A stretch of 64,000 bases of DNA from DYGX01 sp035325905 (GTDB taxonomy: Bacteria; Chloroflexota; Anaerolineae; Aggregatilineales; Aggregatilineaceae): positions 1 through 64,000 of the forward strand of contig DAOKYY010000007.1 in the NCBI GenBank assembly GCA_035325905.1. The letters are read 5' to 3'. Position 1 is the stretch's first letter. Each line of letters starts with the position of its first letter. A model generated the notes under the pieces. That model saw only the letters and a list, made by a program, of their open reading frames with translations, searched no databases and had not been told where the DNA came from. Positions 34,329 through 43,051 of the stretch are shown here, piece after piece. Made by a program: the position numbers and the translations under genes.

Positions 34329-35192
34329 CTATGCGCCAGAGCACGCCTCGGCCAACAGGGTTGGGATCGACGAGTCGGTTGGCACCTGCGTCAGGTCGGC
34401 GCTATAGAGGTGCCAGGCGTCGTCCGGCGGATTTTCCGGCTGTTGCACGTTCGACCGGCGCGTGACGAAGCAGCCAGCGTACATTAACTGCTCGCCGTCG
34501 AAGTGCTGCGCGATCAGCACGGTTGGGATTTCCGCGTAGATGCTCCCCGCCGCGCCGCCGTAGCGTGCCGGTGGCTGTACGATCACCTGAACGCTCGCGG
34601 TGTCAGCAAAGCCGCTCGCAAACACATCATAAGGATCAGGAGGGGTCTCCCAGTATCCATACGCGCGCTCGTATTCCTGGCGGGCGATGGCGTTGTAGTA
34701 GGACGCCAGCAGGCCGACCGGGTTGGTGCGGTCCTCGAACGGCTCGACCGGCGGCGCAGGCTGGCCGGTAGGGGTGAAGATCAGCCGCTGCCCGCTGCCA
34801 TAGTGGATGATCAGTTGATCGTCCAGCCGCTCGAAGCCATAGGCGGTGCGCAGCGCGCTGAGGTATACTTGTTCCTGCTGGCCCACTGCGGCGTTGGCGC
34901 AGGCCATTAGCGTGCTGACGATCCCGCTGATGGTGAGCATGTTGCCCTGAACTGTGTACTCTCCGCCGAAGCTGTTACAGCCGCCGTTTCCGCCGAGCCG
35001 GTCCGCGCTTTCGAACGACAGCGTCACGGCGCTGCCTGCGGCCACTGGCGTTTCGGCGCCCGGCGTGCCGTAGGATGCCAGTTGCCACTGCGTCCCGGCC
35101 AGATTGCTTGCCGGATCGGACTGCGCCATTGCGCCGGGAACCAGGACCAGCAGCAGACCAAGCGCGGCCAAAATCGCGATTGCTGTTTTCAT
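34329..35192 (-). CDS. Secreted META-domain protein
   Basis: A 287-aa exported protein. Signal peptide MKTAIAILAALGLLLVLVPG (cut near AMAQ). Residues ~28-125 form a META/HslJ-type domain: LAGTQWQLASYG, then GNGGCNSFGGEYTVQGN, STLMACANA and EQVYLSALRTAYGFERLDD, all characteristic. The remaining ~160 residues have a different character (LLASYYNAIARQEYERAYGYW) and resemble a small NTF2-like or lumen-facing domain, not assigned. META domains occur in stress-related envelope proteins (HslJ with novobiocin resistance in E. coli). GGAGGG lies 4 nt before the ATG. Monocistronic. Confidence 0.82.
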   Translation of the reverse strand: MKTAIAILAALGLLLVLVPGAMAQSDPASNLAGTQWQLASYGTPGAETPVAAGSAVTLSFESADRLGGNGGCNSFGGEYTVQGNMLTISGIVSTLMACANAAVGQQEQVYLSALRTAYGFERLDDQLIIHYGSGQRLIFTPTGQPAPPVEPFEDRTNPVGLLASYYNAIARQEYERAYGYWETPPDPYDVFASGFADTASVQVIVQPPARYGGAAGSIYAEIPTVLIAQHFDGEQLMYAGCFVTRRSNVQQPENPPDDAWHLYSADLTQVPTDSSIPTLLAEACSGA

Positions 35193-35527
35193 CGTGCCCT
35201 CCTATGAGTTGGCAGGCAGAGGACGCCTGCGCCGGCCAGACGAAGCGCCCCTTCTGATTATAGTACGCTAGCAAGCTGGCGCGGGGATGTGACCGCACAG
35301 GTGGCTTATTTGTGGAGGGGTCGCTTGACCCATTTTGAGCCGCCGCGAATTGCCCGCAGCCGCCAGCGCAGCCTTACGTGGAGCCAGCCGTGCGGGGGGT
35401 TTTACAGAATGGTAACGCGATGTCTCAAATCCATAACAGCTTTTCGTGGCAATCCCTACCTCAGAGATTCTAGACTCCGGGGAAAGTGCCTGTGGGTCTG
35501 TTTGGATCGCAATATGGAGGTGTGTTG
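35193..35527. other. Divergent regulatory gap between META-domain gene and mrp operon
   Basis: 335 bp without a gene. On the minus strand a TATAAT (35256-35261) lies about 64 bp before the META gene start, but no good -35 is present. For the mrp side I could not identify a convincing promoter; a leader of unknown function is possible. No clear riboswitch fold was recognised. Confidence 0.4.
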
Positions 35528-35977
35528 GTGAGGGCGCAGGATGTGATGTCTGCACCGGCGATTGCGGTGCGGCCAGACACGACGCTGAAGGAGATTGTGC
35601 AGCTTCTGAGCGCGCGGCAGATCAGCAGCGTCCCGGTGGTGGACGATGACGCGCGGGTTCTTGGGATTATCGGCTGGAGCGAGCTGTTTCCGGGGACGCG
35701 CTTCATCAAGGCGCCGGACGTGCGGGCGCCGGTGTTATTTAAGCGCGTGGTCGATGTGAACAATTTGACCGGCAGCTATAAGCAGGCGGCGGAGCTAACG
35801 GCGAAGGATATGATGTCTCCTCTTTCCGTGTGCGGCGATCTCGATGACCGCGTGGAGACGCTGGTGAAGATTATGGTCGAAGAGGAGTTGCACATGATCC
35901 CGATTTTACGCGAAGATCGACTTGTTGGGGTCGTCACCCGGAGCGATTTCATCCGGTATCTCGCGGAAGAGCTTTAA
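35528..35977 (+). CDS. Two-CBS-domain protein
   Basis: A 149-aa protein made of two CBS domains: the first begins AQDVMSAPAIAVRPD and contains SSVPVVDDDARVLGIIG; the second begins TAKDMMSPLSVCGDLDD and ends IPILREDRLVGVVTRSDF. CBS pairs bind adenine nucleotides or S-adenosyl compounds and regulate partner proteins. The start is taken as GTG at 35528, with GGAGG 7 nt upstream; an ATG at 35486 would add 14 residues without a ribosome binding site. The stop is 3 bp before mrpA, so it is very likely translated with the Mrp antiporter and might gate or sense for it (inference). Confidence 0.88.
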   Translation: MRAQDVMSAPAIAVRPDTTLKEIVQLLSARQISSVPVVDDDARVLGIIGWSELFPGTRFIKAPDVRAPVLFKRVVDVNNLTGSYKQAAELTAKDMMSPLSVCGDLDDRVETLVKIMVEEELHMIPILREDRLVGVVTRSDFIRYLAEEL

Positions 35978-35980
35978 TCG

Positions 35981-38350
35981 ATGCACGTTGCGGTACTGTC
36001 TGGGTTCGGACTGTCGCTGGCCGCCCTCTGGATTGCCAGGGTTGGCAGGGGGCGCGGCTGGCTGTTCGCCCTCCTTCCCTTCGCGCTGACGGTCTATTTT
36101 CTGTCGTTCGCCCCGGAGATCGCCGCCGGAAACGCCATCACCGCGTCGGTCGCCTGGGCGCCCAGCCTCGACATTCAGCTTTCCTTCAACCTCGACGGAC
36201 TGAGCTGGCTGTTTGCGCTGCTGGTCAGCGGAATTGGCGTCTTCGTCTTCATCTATGCGGGCGCGTATCTCGGCGAAGACCCGCTTGCCGGTCACTTTTA
36301 CGCCTATATTCTGATCTTCATGGCGTCGATGCTGGGCCTGGTGCTGGCCGATAACCTGATCACGCTCTTTATCTTCTGGGAGCTGACCAGCTTCAGCTCG
36401 TATCTGCTGATCGGCTTCAAGCACAAGGACGAGGCGGCGCGCAAGGCCGCATTGCAGGCTTTGCTCGTCACGGGTAGCGGGGGGTTGGCTCTGATGGCGG
36501 GCCTGATCCTCATGGGCCTGGCCGGTGGGACTTTCGACATCTCGGCCCTGCTCGCGGGCGGGGATTTGTCTGCGCACGCCAACTATGTCCCGATGGCGCT
36601 CCTGATTATGCTCGGCGCGTTCACCAAGTCCGCTCAGGTGCCGTTCCATTTCTGGCTGCCGGGCGCAATGACCGCGCCTTCGCCGGTCAGCGCTTACCTG
36701 CACTCGGCCACGATGGTCAAAGCCGGGATTTATCTGCTGGCGCGTTTTTCGCCGGTGCTGGGCGGAACGGACCTCTGGCGCGCGGCGCTGGTGACGGCTG
36801 GCGGCCTGACGATGCTAACTGGCGCGTATCTGTCGCTGCGCCACGCCGATCTGAAGCGCATCCTGGCGTATTCGACCGTCAGCTCACTTGGCGCGCTGGT
36901 CTTCATGATCGGGCTGGATACGCCGCTGGCGGCGAAGGCGGCGGTAGTCTTCCTGATCGTCCACTCCTTCTATAAGGGCGCGCTGTTTCTGGTTGCAGGC
37001 ATTATCGAGCATGAAACCGGCACGCGCGATGTGACCGCGTTGGGTGGCCTGGGCCGGAAGATGCCCCTGGTGGCCGTGGCTACCGCGCTCGCAACGCTGT
37101 CGATGGCCGGAATCCCGCCTTTCTTTGGGTTCGTTGGCAAAGAGCTGTTGTACGAGAGCGCGCTGGAGGCGATTGCCGCGCCGTTCCTGTTGACAGCCCT
37201 GGCCGTGATCGCCAATATCATTTTGGTGGCGGTAGCGGCGCTGGTCTTCTTGGGGCCGTTCACTGGCCCGCCGGTCGAGACCCCGCAACGCCCGCGCGCG
37301 GTCCCGCCGGGGATGTGGCTGGGTCCGCTGGCGCTGGGGATCGGCAGCCTGGCGGCGGGGCTGCTGCTGGGTCCGGTCGGGACGAACTTCATCGCGCCAG
37401 CCGTCAGCGCCATTGTCGCCGCGCCAGCCGAGATCAAGCTCGCGCTGTGGCACGGCGTCAACACCATGCTGATCTTGAGCGTGATCACGGTGCTGGGCGG
37501 TCTGGTCGTCTACCGGCACCGGGCTGTGTACCGGCGCGTAACCGACCGCTTTGACACCAGCGAGCGGTGGGGACCCGCCCAATGGTATACGCGCGGCCTG
37601 GACCTGACGCTGGCCGTGGCCCGCGCGCAGACGCGCCTGCTCCAGCACGGCTATCTGCGAATTTATCTGATGGTCATTCATCTGGTGGTCATCGGACTGG
37701 TGGTGCTGACCCTGGCGACTCACTGGGAGGGGGCAGGGCTGCCTCGCGGCGAGAACGTCAGCATCTTTGGAGTGGTGATCGTGCTGGTGATCGCGACCGG
37801 TATGCTCTACGTGCTGATCGCGCGGTCGCGTCTGGCGGCCGTGGTGTCGCTGGGTGTGGTCGGCTATGGCGTGGCGCTCATCTTCATGGCATACGGCGCG
37901 CCTGACCTGGCGATGACGCAGTTCGCCATCGAGACGCTAACGGTGATTCTGATGGTGCTCATCCTGTATCGCCTGCCGTCGTTCGCGCGGTTTTCGACGC
38001 GCCGGGAACGCAGGCGCGATGCCGTGGTGGCGATGTCCGTGGGCGCGCTGATCACTGTGCTTGTCCTGCTGGCCGCCTCAAGCGACTCCCAGTCGCTGCT
38101 GACGCCGTACTTCGCTGCGCACAGCTACACCGAGGCACAGGGCCGGAACATTGTGAACGTGATCCTGGTGGACTTTCGCGGCGGGGATACGCTGGGCGAA
38201 ATCACCGTGCTGGCTGTTGCGGCGTTCGGCGTCTTCGCGCTGTTGAAGCTAAAGCCGCCAAGCCGGGCGCGCATCGATCTGACCTCGTCGGTGGAGGGAG
38301 AAGCAGAGGAGCAGCCTACAGAAACCGGGGCAGTGGAGGAAGCGCTATGA
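35981..38350 (+). CDS. mrpA: Mrp Na+/H+ antiporter subunit A
   Basis: A 789-aa integral membrane protein. The N-terminal ~500 residues are a NuoL/ND5-like proton-translocating module (LFIFWELTSFSSYLLIGFKH near 130, FHFWLPGAMTAPSPVSAYLH near 225, HSATMVKAGIYLL). The C-terminal part carries the MrpA-specific DUF4040/MrpB-like region (AYGAPDLAMTQFAIETLTV). Length is normal for group 1 MrpA. With B-G it forms the large hetero-oligomeric antiporter that exports Na+ in exchange for H+. It overlaps mrpB by 4 bp (ATGA). Confidence 0.96.
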   Translation: MHVAVLSGFGLSLAALWIARVGRGRGWLFALLPFALTVYFLSFAPEIAAGNAITASVAWAPSLDIQLSFNLDGLSWLFALLVSGIGVFVFIYAGAYLGEDPLAGHFYAYILIFMASMLGLVLADNLITLFIFWELTSFSSYLLIGFKHKDEAARKAALQALLVTGSGGLALMAGLILMGLAGGTFDISALLAGGDLSAHANYVPMALLIMLGAFTKSAQVPFHFWLPGAMTAPSPVSAYLHSATMVKAGIYLLARFSPVLGGTDLWRAALVTAGGLTMLTGAYLSLRHADLKRILAYSTVSSLGALVFMIGLDTPLAAKAAVVFLIVHSFYKGALFLVAGIIEHETGTRDVTALGGLGRKMPLVAVATALATLSMAGIPPFFGFVGKELLYESALEAIAAPFLLTALAVIANIILVAVAALVFLGPFTGPPVETPQRPRAVPPGMWLGPLALGIGSLAAGLLLGPVGTNFIAPAVSAIVAAPAEIKLALWHGVNTMLILSVITVLGGLVVYRHRAVYRRVTDRFDTSERWGPAQWYTRGLDLTLAVARAQTRLLQHGYLRIYLMVIHLVVIGLVVLTLATHWEGAGLPRGENVSIFGVVIVLVIATGMLYVLIARSRLAAVVSLGVVGYGVALIFMAYGAPDLAMTQFAIETLTVILMVLILYRLPSFARFSTRRERRRDAVVAMSVGALITVLVLLAASSDSQSLLTPYFAAHSYTEAQGRNIVNVILVDFRGGDTLGEITVLAVAAFGVFALLKLKPPSRARIDLTSSVEGEAEEQPTETGAVEEAL

Positions 38351-38784
38351 TCCCGTCCGGCAACCGCGTTAAGGGAGCCTCGCTGATTCTGCTGACGGCA
38401 ACTCGCTATCTGGTGCCAGTGCTGTTCCTGTTCTCGTTTTTCGTGCTGATTCGCGGGCACAACGAGCCGGGGGGTGGTTTTGTTGGCGGCCTGGTCGCGG
38501 CATCGGCCTTCGCGCTCTACGCGCTCGCGCACAGCCTGGACGAGGCCCAGCGGCTGCTCCGGGTTCCCACTCAGACGCTGATTGGCGCGGGTCTATTCGT
38601 CGCGCTGGGCAGCGGGCTGGTGGGTGTGCTATACGGCAGACCCTTCATGACCGGTATCTGGAGCGGAGTCGGGCTGCCTGTTGTGGGCAAGGTTGGCACC
38701 CCGAGCATTTTTGATGCCGGCGTGTTTCTGACGGTGCTGGGCGTGGTGCTCCAGATTGTTTTCGGGCTGATGGAAGAAGACTGA
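38347..38784 (+). CDS. mrpB: Mrp antiporter subunit B
   Basis: A 145-aa membrane protein with four helices and the MrpB hallmark RGHNEPGGGFVGGLVAASAF near residue 37. It starts inside the mrpA stop and ends 1 bp before mrpC. Confidence 0.95.
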   Translation: MIPSGNRVKGASLILLTATRYLVPVLFLFSFFVLIRGHNEPGGGFVGGLVAASAFALYALAHSLDEAQRLLRVPTQTLIGAGLFVALGSGLVGVLYGRPFMTGIWSGVGLPVVGKVGTPSIFDAGVFLTVLGVVLQIVFGLMEED

Positions 38785-38785
38785 T

Positions 38786-39139
38786 ATGACGATTTTGCTC
38801 GCGCTTCTGATCGGCGGGCTGTACGCGAGCGGCCTCTATATGCTCATGCGACGCAGCATTGTGAAGCTGATCATGGGCCTGGTGCTGCTCAGCCACGCCA
38901 CCAACCTGCTCATCTTTACTGTCGGCGGCCTGACGCGCGGCGCGCCACCCCTGATCGAAGAGGGCGCGAGCGCGCCTTCGGCCCCGTTTGCGGACCCCGT
39001 GCCACAGGCTCTGGTCTTGACGGCTATCGTCATTGGGTTCGGCGTGCTGGCGTTCGCGGTGGTGCTGATCGAGCAGACACACCGCTCGGTTGGGACGGAT
39101 GATAGCAACAACCTGCGAGGGATCGAGGGGGACCTGTAG
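38786..39139 (+). CDS. mrpC: Mrp antiporter subunit C
   Basis: A 117-aa NuoK-like three-helix subunit: GLYMLMRRSIVKLIMGLVLL, LLSHATNLLIFTVGG and DPVPQALVLTAIVIGFGVLA are diagnostic. Its acidic C-terminus is longer than the last helix needs. Gap to mrpD is 3 bp. Confidence 0.95.
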   Translation: MTILLALLIGGLYASGLYMLMRRSIVKLIMGLVLLSHATNLLIFTVGGLTRGAPPLIEEGASAPSAPFADPVPQALVLTAIVIGFGVLAFAVVLIEQTHRSVGTDDSNNLRGIEGDL

Positions 39140-39142
39140 CCT

Positions 39143-40639
39143 ATGGGATCGCTGCTGCTCGCGCCCGTATTGATCCCTTTCTTCGCGGCGGTCGTTGCGC
39201 TGCTCTGGCGAGACCACCGCGCGCAGTGGTTGCTCGCGCTCGCCGGGGCGACCGGGCTGCTGTTGTCTGCGATTGCGATCCTGTCCACAGTGTCGCGTAA
39301 CGGGATTCAGGTAGTCCAGCTTGGTGACTGGCCCGCTCCTTTCGGTATCTCGTTTGTGGCGGACCTTTTCAGCGCGATCATGACGGTGCTGGGGGGGATC
39401 ATTGCGCTGGCGGTCGTGGTCTTTTCGCGGGCGGTGGTCGATCGGCCCCGCGTCCGCTTCGGCTATTATCCGCTGCTGCTCATCCTGATGATGGGCATTT
39501 CCGGCTCGTTTCTAACCGGGGATATCTTCAACCTCTACGTGTGGTTCGAGGTGATGCTGATGTCCTCATTCGTGCTGGTGGCCCTGGGGAACGAGCGGGC
39601 GCAGCTTGAGGGCGCGCTGAAATACGTCACGATCAACCTGATCTCTTCGGCGATTTTCCTGACCGCGATCGGCATCCTGTACGGCATCGCCGGGACGCTG
39701 AACATGGCGCACCTGTCCGTTCTGCTGTCGGACGCGGAGCAGCCGGGGCTGGTCACGGTGGTCGCCATGCTGTTTCTGATCGCGTTCGGGATCAAAGCCG
39801 CGCTGTTCCCGCTATTCTTCTGGCTCCCGGCGTCGTACCCCGTTGCGCCAGCCGCGATCACGGCGCTGTTTGCCGGGCTGCTGACGAAGGTAGGCGTGTA
39901 TGCGCTGATCCGCGTGTTCACGCTTCTGTTCACGCAGGATGTCGGCTATACCCATAACCTGCTGCTGATCCTGGCAGGTCTCACGATGCTGACAGGCGTT
40001 CTTGGCGCCGCGTCGCAAAACGAGTTCCGCCGTATCCTGTCGTTCCACATCATCAGCCAGATCGGGTACATGGTCATGGGGCTGGCGCTGTTCACACCGC
40101 TGGCGCTGGCAGGCGCAATCTTCTACATCATCCACCACATCATCGTCAAAACGAACCTGTTCCTGATCAGCGGCGCGGTTCATCGGTTGCAGGGGACCTA
40201 CCAGCTTGAGCAGCTTGGCGGGCTGTACCGCGCCCGGTTCGGGCTGGCCGTGCTGTTTCTCATTCCCGCGATGTCGCTCGCCGGTCTGCCGCCGCTATCC
40301 GGTTTCTGGGCGAAGTTTGTGCTGATCCGCGCTAGCTTCGAGGTGGACCGGCCCGCGATCGCGGTCGTCGCGCTCGCGGTTAGCCTGCTGACGCTGTTCT
40401 CGATGACGAAAATCTGGGCCGAGGTCTTCTGGAAAAGCCGCCCCGACACGGCGCCGGAGACCAGCGACCTCACTGTGCGCATGTGGCGGCAGCTTCTGGC
40501 GCCGATTGCGAGTCTGGCGTCGCTAACCGTGCTGATCGGCCTGTTGGCCGAGCCGGTCTTCGCGCTGTCGTCGGACGCGGCGCAGCAGCTTCTGTCTACC
40601 GGGGAGTATGTGAGCGCCGTGCTAGGAGGCGCGCCGTGA
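39143..40639 (+). CDS. mrpD: Mrp antiporter subunit D
   Basis: A 498-aa NuoN/NuoM-like subunit with about 14 helices. Seen motifs: NLYVWFEVMLMSSFVLVALG near residue 133 (key Glu), FGIKAALFPLFFWLPASYPV near 216 (key Lys) and IYHH-type IIHHIIVKTNLFLISGA near 330. It forms the second proton channel of the antiporter beside MrpA. It overlaps the GTG start of mrpE. Confidence 0.96.
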   Translation: MGSLLLAPVLIPFFAAVVALLWRDHRAQWLLALAGATGLLLSAIAILSTVSRNGIQVVQLGDWPAPFGISFVADLFSAIMTVLGGIIALAVVVFSRAVVDRPRVRFGYYPLLLILMMGISGSFLTGDIFNLYVWFEVMLMSSFVLVALGNERAQLEGALKYVTINLISSAIFLTAIGILYGIAGTLNMAHLSVLLSDAEQPGLVTVVAMLFLIAFGIKAALFPLFFWLPASYPVAPAAITALFAGLLTKVGVYALIRVFTLLFTQDVGYTHNLLLILAGLTMLTGVLGAASQNEFRRILSFHIISQIGYMVMGLALFTPLALAGAIFYIIHHIIVKTNLFLISGAVHRLQGTYQLEQLGGLYRARFGLAVLFLIPAMSLAGLPPLSGFWAKFVLIRASFEVDRPAIAVVALAVSLLTLFSMTKIWAEVFWKSRPDTAPETSDLTVRMWRQLLAPIASLASLTVLIGLLAEPVFALSSDAAQQLLSTGEYVSAVLGGAP

Positions 40640-41172
40640 GTGTGCTGTTTGTGAACGTCATGCTGGCGCTGACATGGGGCTTCCTGACCGGATCGCTCAC
40701 GTCCGACACGCTGGTCGAGGGGTTCATTATCGGCTACCTCGTGTTGTGGCTGGCAAGCCCGTTGTACGGCCCGACGACGTATTTCCGCAAGTTCCGCCAA
40801 GCCGTCTCATTCATCCTCTTTTTTCTGCAAGAGCTGGTGATCGCGACGTTCCGCGTGGCGCGGGTGGTGATCGACCCGAACCTGAACATCTGTCCGGCGA
40901 TTATTGCCGTGCCGCTGGATGTGAAAACCGACCTCCAGATCACGCTGCTCGCCAACCTGGTGACGCTCACGCCAGGCACGCTGACGCTGGACATCTCCGA
41001 TGATCGCCGGATCATGTACGTCCACGCCATGCATGTCGAAGATGTCGAGCAGTACCGTCAGGAGATCAAGCAGGGGTTTGAGCGGCGGATAGGAGAGTTG
41101 TTTGGTGATCGAGAGTCTGCCTCTCATTATTCTAAGTCTGGCGATGGTTTTCACGCTGATACGCCTGATTAA
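40636..41172 (+). CDS. mrpE: Mrp antiporter subunit E
   Basis: A 178-aa subunit with N-terminal helices (LFVNVMLALTWGFLTG; FIIGYLVLWLASP) and a conserved cytoplasmic domain (TLLANLVTLTPGTLTLDIS, YVHAMHVED). The start is a GTG at 40636 overlapping the mrpD stop, with AGGAGG 6 nt upstream; an in-frame ATG much further upstream lies within mrpD and is not credible. The last ~23 codons run inside mrpF (71-bp overlap), longer than usual; this tail may be non-essential. Confidence 0.93.
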   Translation: MSVLFVNVMLALTWGFLTGSLTSDTLVEGFIIGYLVLWLASPLYGPTTYFRKFRQAVSFILFFLQELVIATFRVARVVIDPNLNICPAIIAVPLDVKTDLQITLLANLVTLTPGTLTLDISDDRRIMYVHAMHVEDVEQYRQEIKQGFERRIGELFGDRESASHYSKSGDGFHADTPD

Positions 41173-41356
41173 AGGCCCCCGTCTGGAGAGCCGGGTCGTC
41201 GCGCTCGATTTGCTGACGATCATCGGGATCGGCGTGATCGCGACCTACTCGATGATCACTGGCCGGCCGGTGTTTCTCGACATCGCGATCGTGCTGGCGC
41301 TGATCTCCTTCCTCGGCACCATCGCGTTCGCCTCTTATCTGGAGCGACAGCGATGA
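41102..41356 (+). CDS. mrpF: Mrp antiporter subunit F
   Basis: An 84-aa three-helix subunit with the family core IKGPRLESRVVALDLLTIIG and VFLDIAIVLALISFLGTIAF. The start is TTG at 41102 or GTG at 41105; AGGAG at 41091-41095 fits either. The N-terminal part overlaps mrpE, the C-terminal ATGA overlaps mrpG. Confidence 0.93.
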   Translation: MVIESLPLIILSLAMVFTLIRLIKGPRLESRVVALDLLTIIGIGVIATYSMITGRPVFLDIAIVLALISFLGTIAFASYLERQR

Positions 41357-41742
41357 TCCAGGATGCTGCGACACTTGCCCTGCTGGCGTTCGGCGCGCTT
41401 TTTATGCTCTTGGCGAGCATCGGGATTTACCGGATGCCGGATGTCTTCCTGCGAATGTCGGCCAGCTCCAAAGCGACCACACTGGGGTTGATCCTGATCA
41501 TGCTGGCGGTCGCCATTCATTTCAACAGCGTGGGGGTCACGGCGCGCGCGATCGGGATCGTGCTGTTCATCATCCTGACCGGGCCGGTGTCCGCGCACAT
41601 GATCGGCCGCGCCGCTTATATCACCGGCACGCCGCTCTGGGAGGGGACCTGCATTGACGAGCTTGCCGGGCGCTACGATGCCGAGCATCGCTGCTCTGGC
41701 CGCGCTCCGGCGGAAGCGCCGGACGGGAATTCAGGCCCATGA
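41353..41742 (+). CDS. mrpG: Mrp antiporter subunit G
   Basis: A 129-aa three-helix subunit. GIYRMPDVFLRMSASSKATT and GPVSAHMIGRAAYITG are typical of MrpG. The C-terminal ~30 residues (after PLWEG) are hydrophilic and variable. It is the last mrp gene; 317 bp follow before the next gene. Confidence 0.94.
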   Translation: MIQDAATLALLAFGALFMLLASIGIYRMPDVFLRMSASSKATTLGLILIMLAVAIHFNSVGVTARAIGIVLFIILTGPVSAHMIGRAAYITGTPLWEGTCIDELAGRYDAEHRCSGRAPAEAPDGNSGP

Positions 41743-42059
41743 AACCGGGCTGAACGGTGTCTCAGGCGCGCGCACCCGATGCGCCGGGCGGCAGGGGGCG
41801 CGCATCTGACCGTCTTGTCCGTCTTCCTCGATATTGCGCCGATTTTTCCACTTATCGTGTACAATCTGTCGCGCTCGATCGGATCCGCGCGTCGACGACC
41901 TCCGTATCAACAGGTAGCCGGACCGCAACATCCAATCCCTGATAGACCTTTTGAACGCAAATGAGGGCACGCTCGCCTAGCTTCTGACTCTCGACAAGCT
42001 GCTAGTCGCTTCAGCGTAGCAGAAGGCAGCCGGACACATGGCTACCGGAGGTATCAAAT
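41743..42059. other. Gap between mrp operon and SPFH gene
   Basis: 317 bp without a convincing gene. A TACAAT near 41859-41864 is a possible -10 element for the downstream pair of genes, but no -35 at the right distance was found. No clear terminator for the mrp operon was seen. Confidence 0.35.
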
Positions 42060-43043
42060 ATGGATGTTCTCCCAGGTGTTCTGATAGGTCTTGCGCTGGT
42101 GGGCGGTTTGCTGGCGGCGCTGTTTGAGCTTCGCGTCCGGCAGCCGGATGTCATCGTGCTGCGCGAGTCGAACGGCCAGATCGGCCTGCGCCAGGGGCTG
42201 CTGTATCCGCGCCATTTCAGCCTGCCGCTCAAGCGCACAACGTACCCGCTCCAGTTGACGATTGAAGCCGCCGCCATCGGCAATCTGGGCGTGCGTATTA
42301 AGCTGATTGGCTCGGCGGCGCTCTCTGTCGGGCATATCCAGTCGCTCGTCCGCATCGGCGGCTGGGACGCCGGGGCCGTGGCGCGAGCGGTCGACCAGGT
42401 CCGAATCTTTCTGGAAGGGCTGATCAAGGAGTACACCGAGCAATCGGAAATCCACGCGATCTCCTCGCCTGCGATCCTGAGCCATCTCAACGCGCACCTG
42501 GGGCTGATCGAGGAGAAATTCGGCGTGGAGCTGATCTCGCTGGCCGTCCAGTCGCTTGAGCCGGTGGACCCGAAGATCGCGGACGCGCTCTCCCAGCAGG
42601 AGGAGGCGCGGCTGTTGGAGCAGACCGAGCACTTGAATCATCAGGCGCGTGTGGCGGCGGCCAAAGCCAAGCTCAGGGCCGACGAGGAGATCGCGCAGAT
42701 GGAGCACGCGCTGGAATTGAAGAAGGCCGAGTTGAAGCGGGCGCTGTTCGAGAGCGATGCCGAGCTGGCCCGCCGTCGCATCGAAGACGAGCTAGAGCGC
42801 AGCCGCCTGCGCCTCGCGTTCGAAAAAGAGGAGCTGGACGTGCTCCGCCGCAGCCCGGAGCTGTTGTTGCTGACGCCCCAGGCCGCGCGTCTCGCTGAAG
42901 CGAGCCAGAGCCTGAAGAACGCCCGGACCGTCATCTCGTGGACGCCGCAGGAGCTTGCCAACGATTCGCCGCTGTTCACGATGTTCCGCAATCTGCTTCA
43001 GCACGGGCTGCAAGGCCGGGAAGATAGCCACGACGAGGCGTAG
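42060..43043 (+). CDS. SPFH/band-7-like membrane protein
   Basis: A 327-aa protein. Residues ~4-24 are a single membrane helix (GVLIGLALVGGLLAALFE). Residues ~30-190 resemble an SPFH/band-7 domain (LEGLIKEYTEQSEIHAIS, EEKFGVELISLAVQSLEPVD, KIADALSQQEEARLLEQ). Residues ~190-270 form a long charged coiled coil rich in Ala/Glu/Arg/Lys, as in stomatins and flotillins. The protein would form membrane-bound rings or microdomains that scaffold partners. GGAGG is about 9 nt before the ATG. The stop is 8 bp before the 1870-aa aminotransferase-fusion gene, so the two are almost surely co-expressed. Confidence 0.78.
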   Translation: MDVLPGVLIGLALVGGLLAALFELRVRQPDVIVLRESNGQIGLRQGLLYPRHFSLPLKRTTYPLQLTIEAAAIGNLGVRIKLIGSAALSVGHIQSLVRIGGWDAGAVARAVDQVRIFLEGLIKEYTEQSEIHAISSPAILSHLNAHLGLIEEKFGVELISLAVQSLEPVDPKIADALSQQEEARLLEQTEHLNHQARVAAAKAKLRADEEIAQMEHALELKKAELKRALFESDAELARRRIEDELERSRLRLAFEKEELDVLRRSPELLLLTPQAARLAEASQSLKNARTVISWTPQELANDSPLFTMFRNLLQHGLQGREDSHDEA

Positions 43044-43051
43044 GCCACGCG

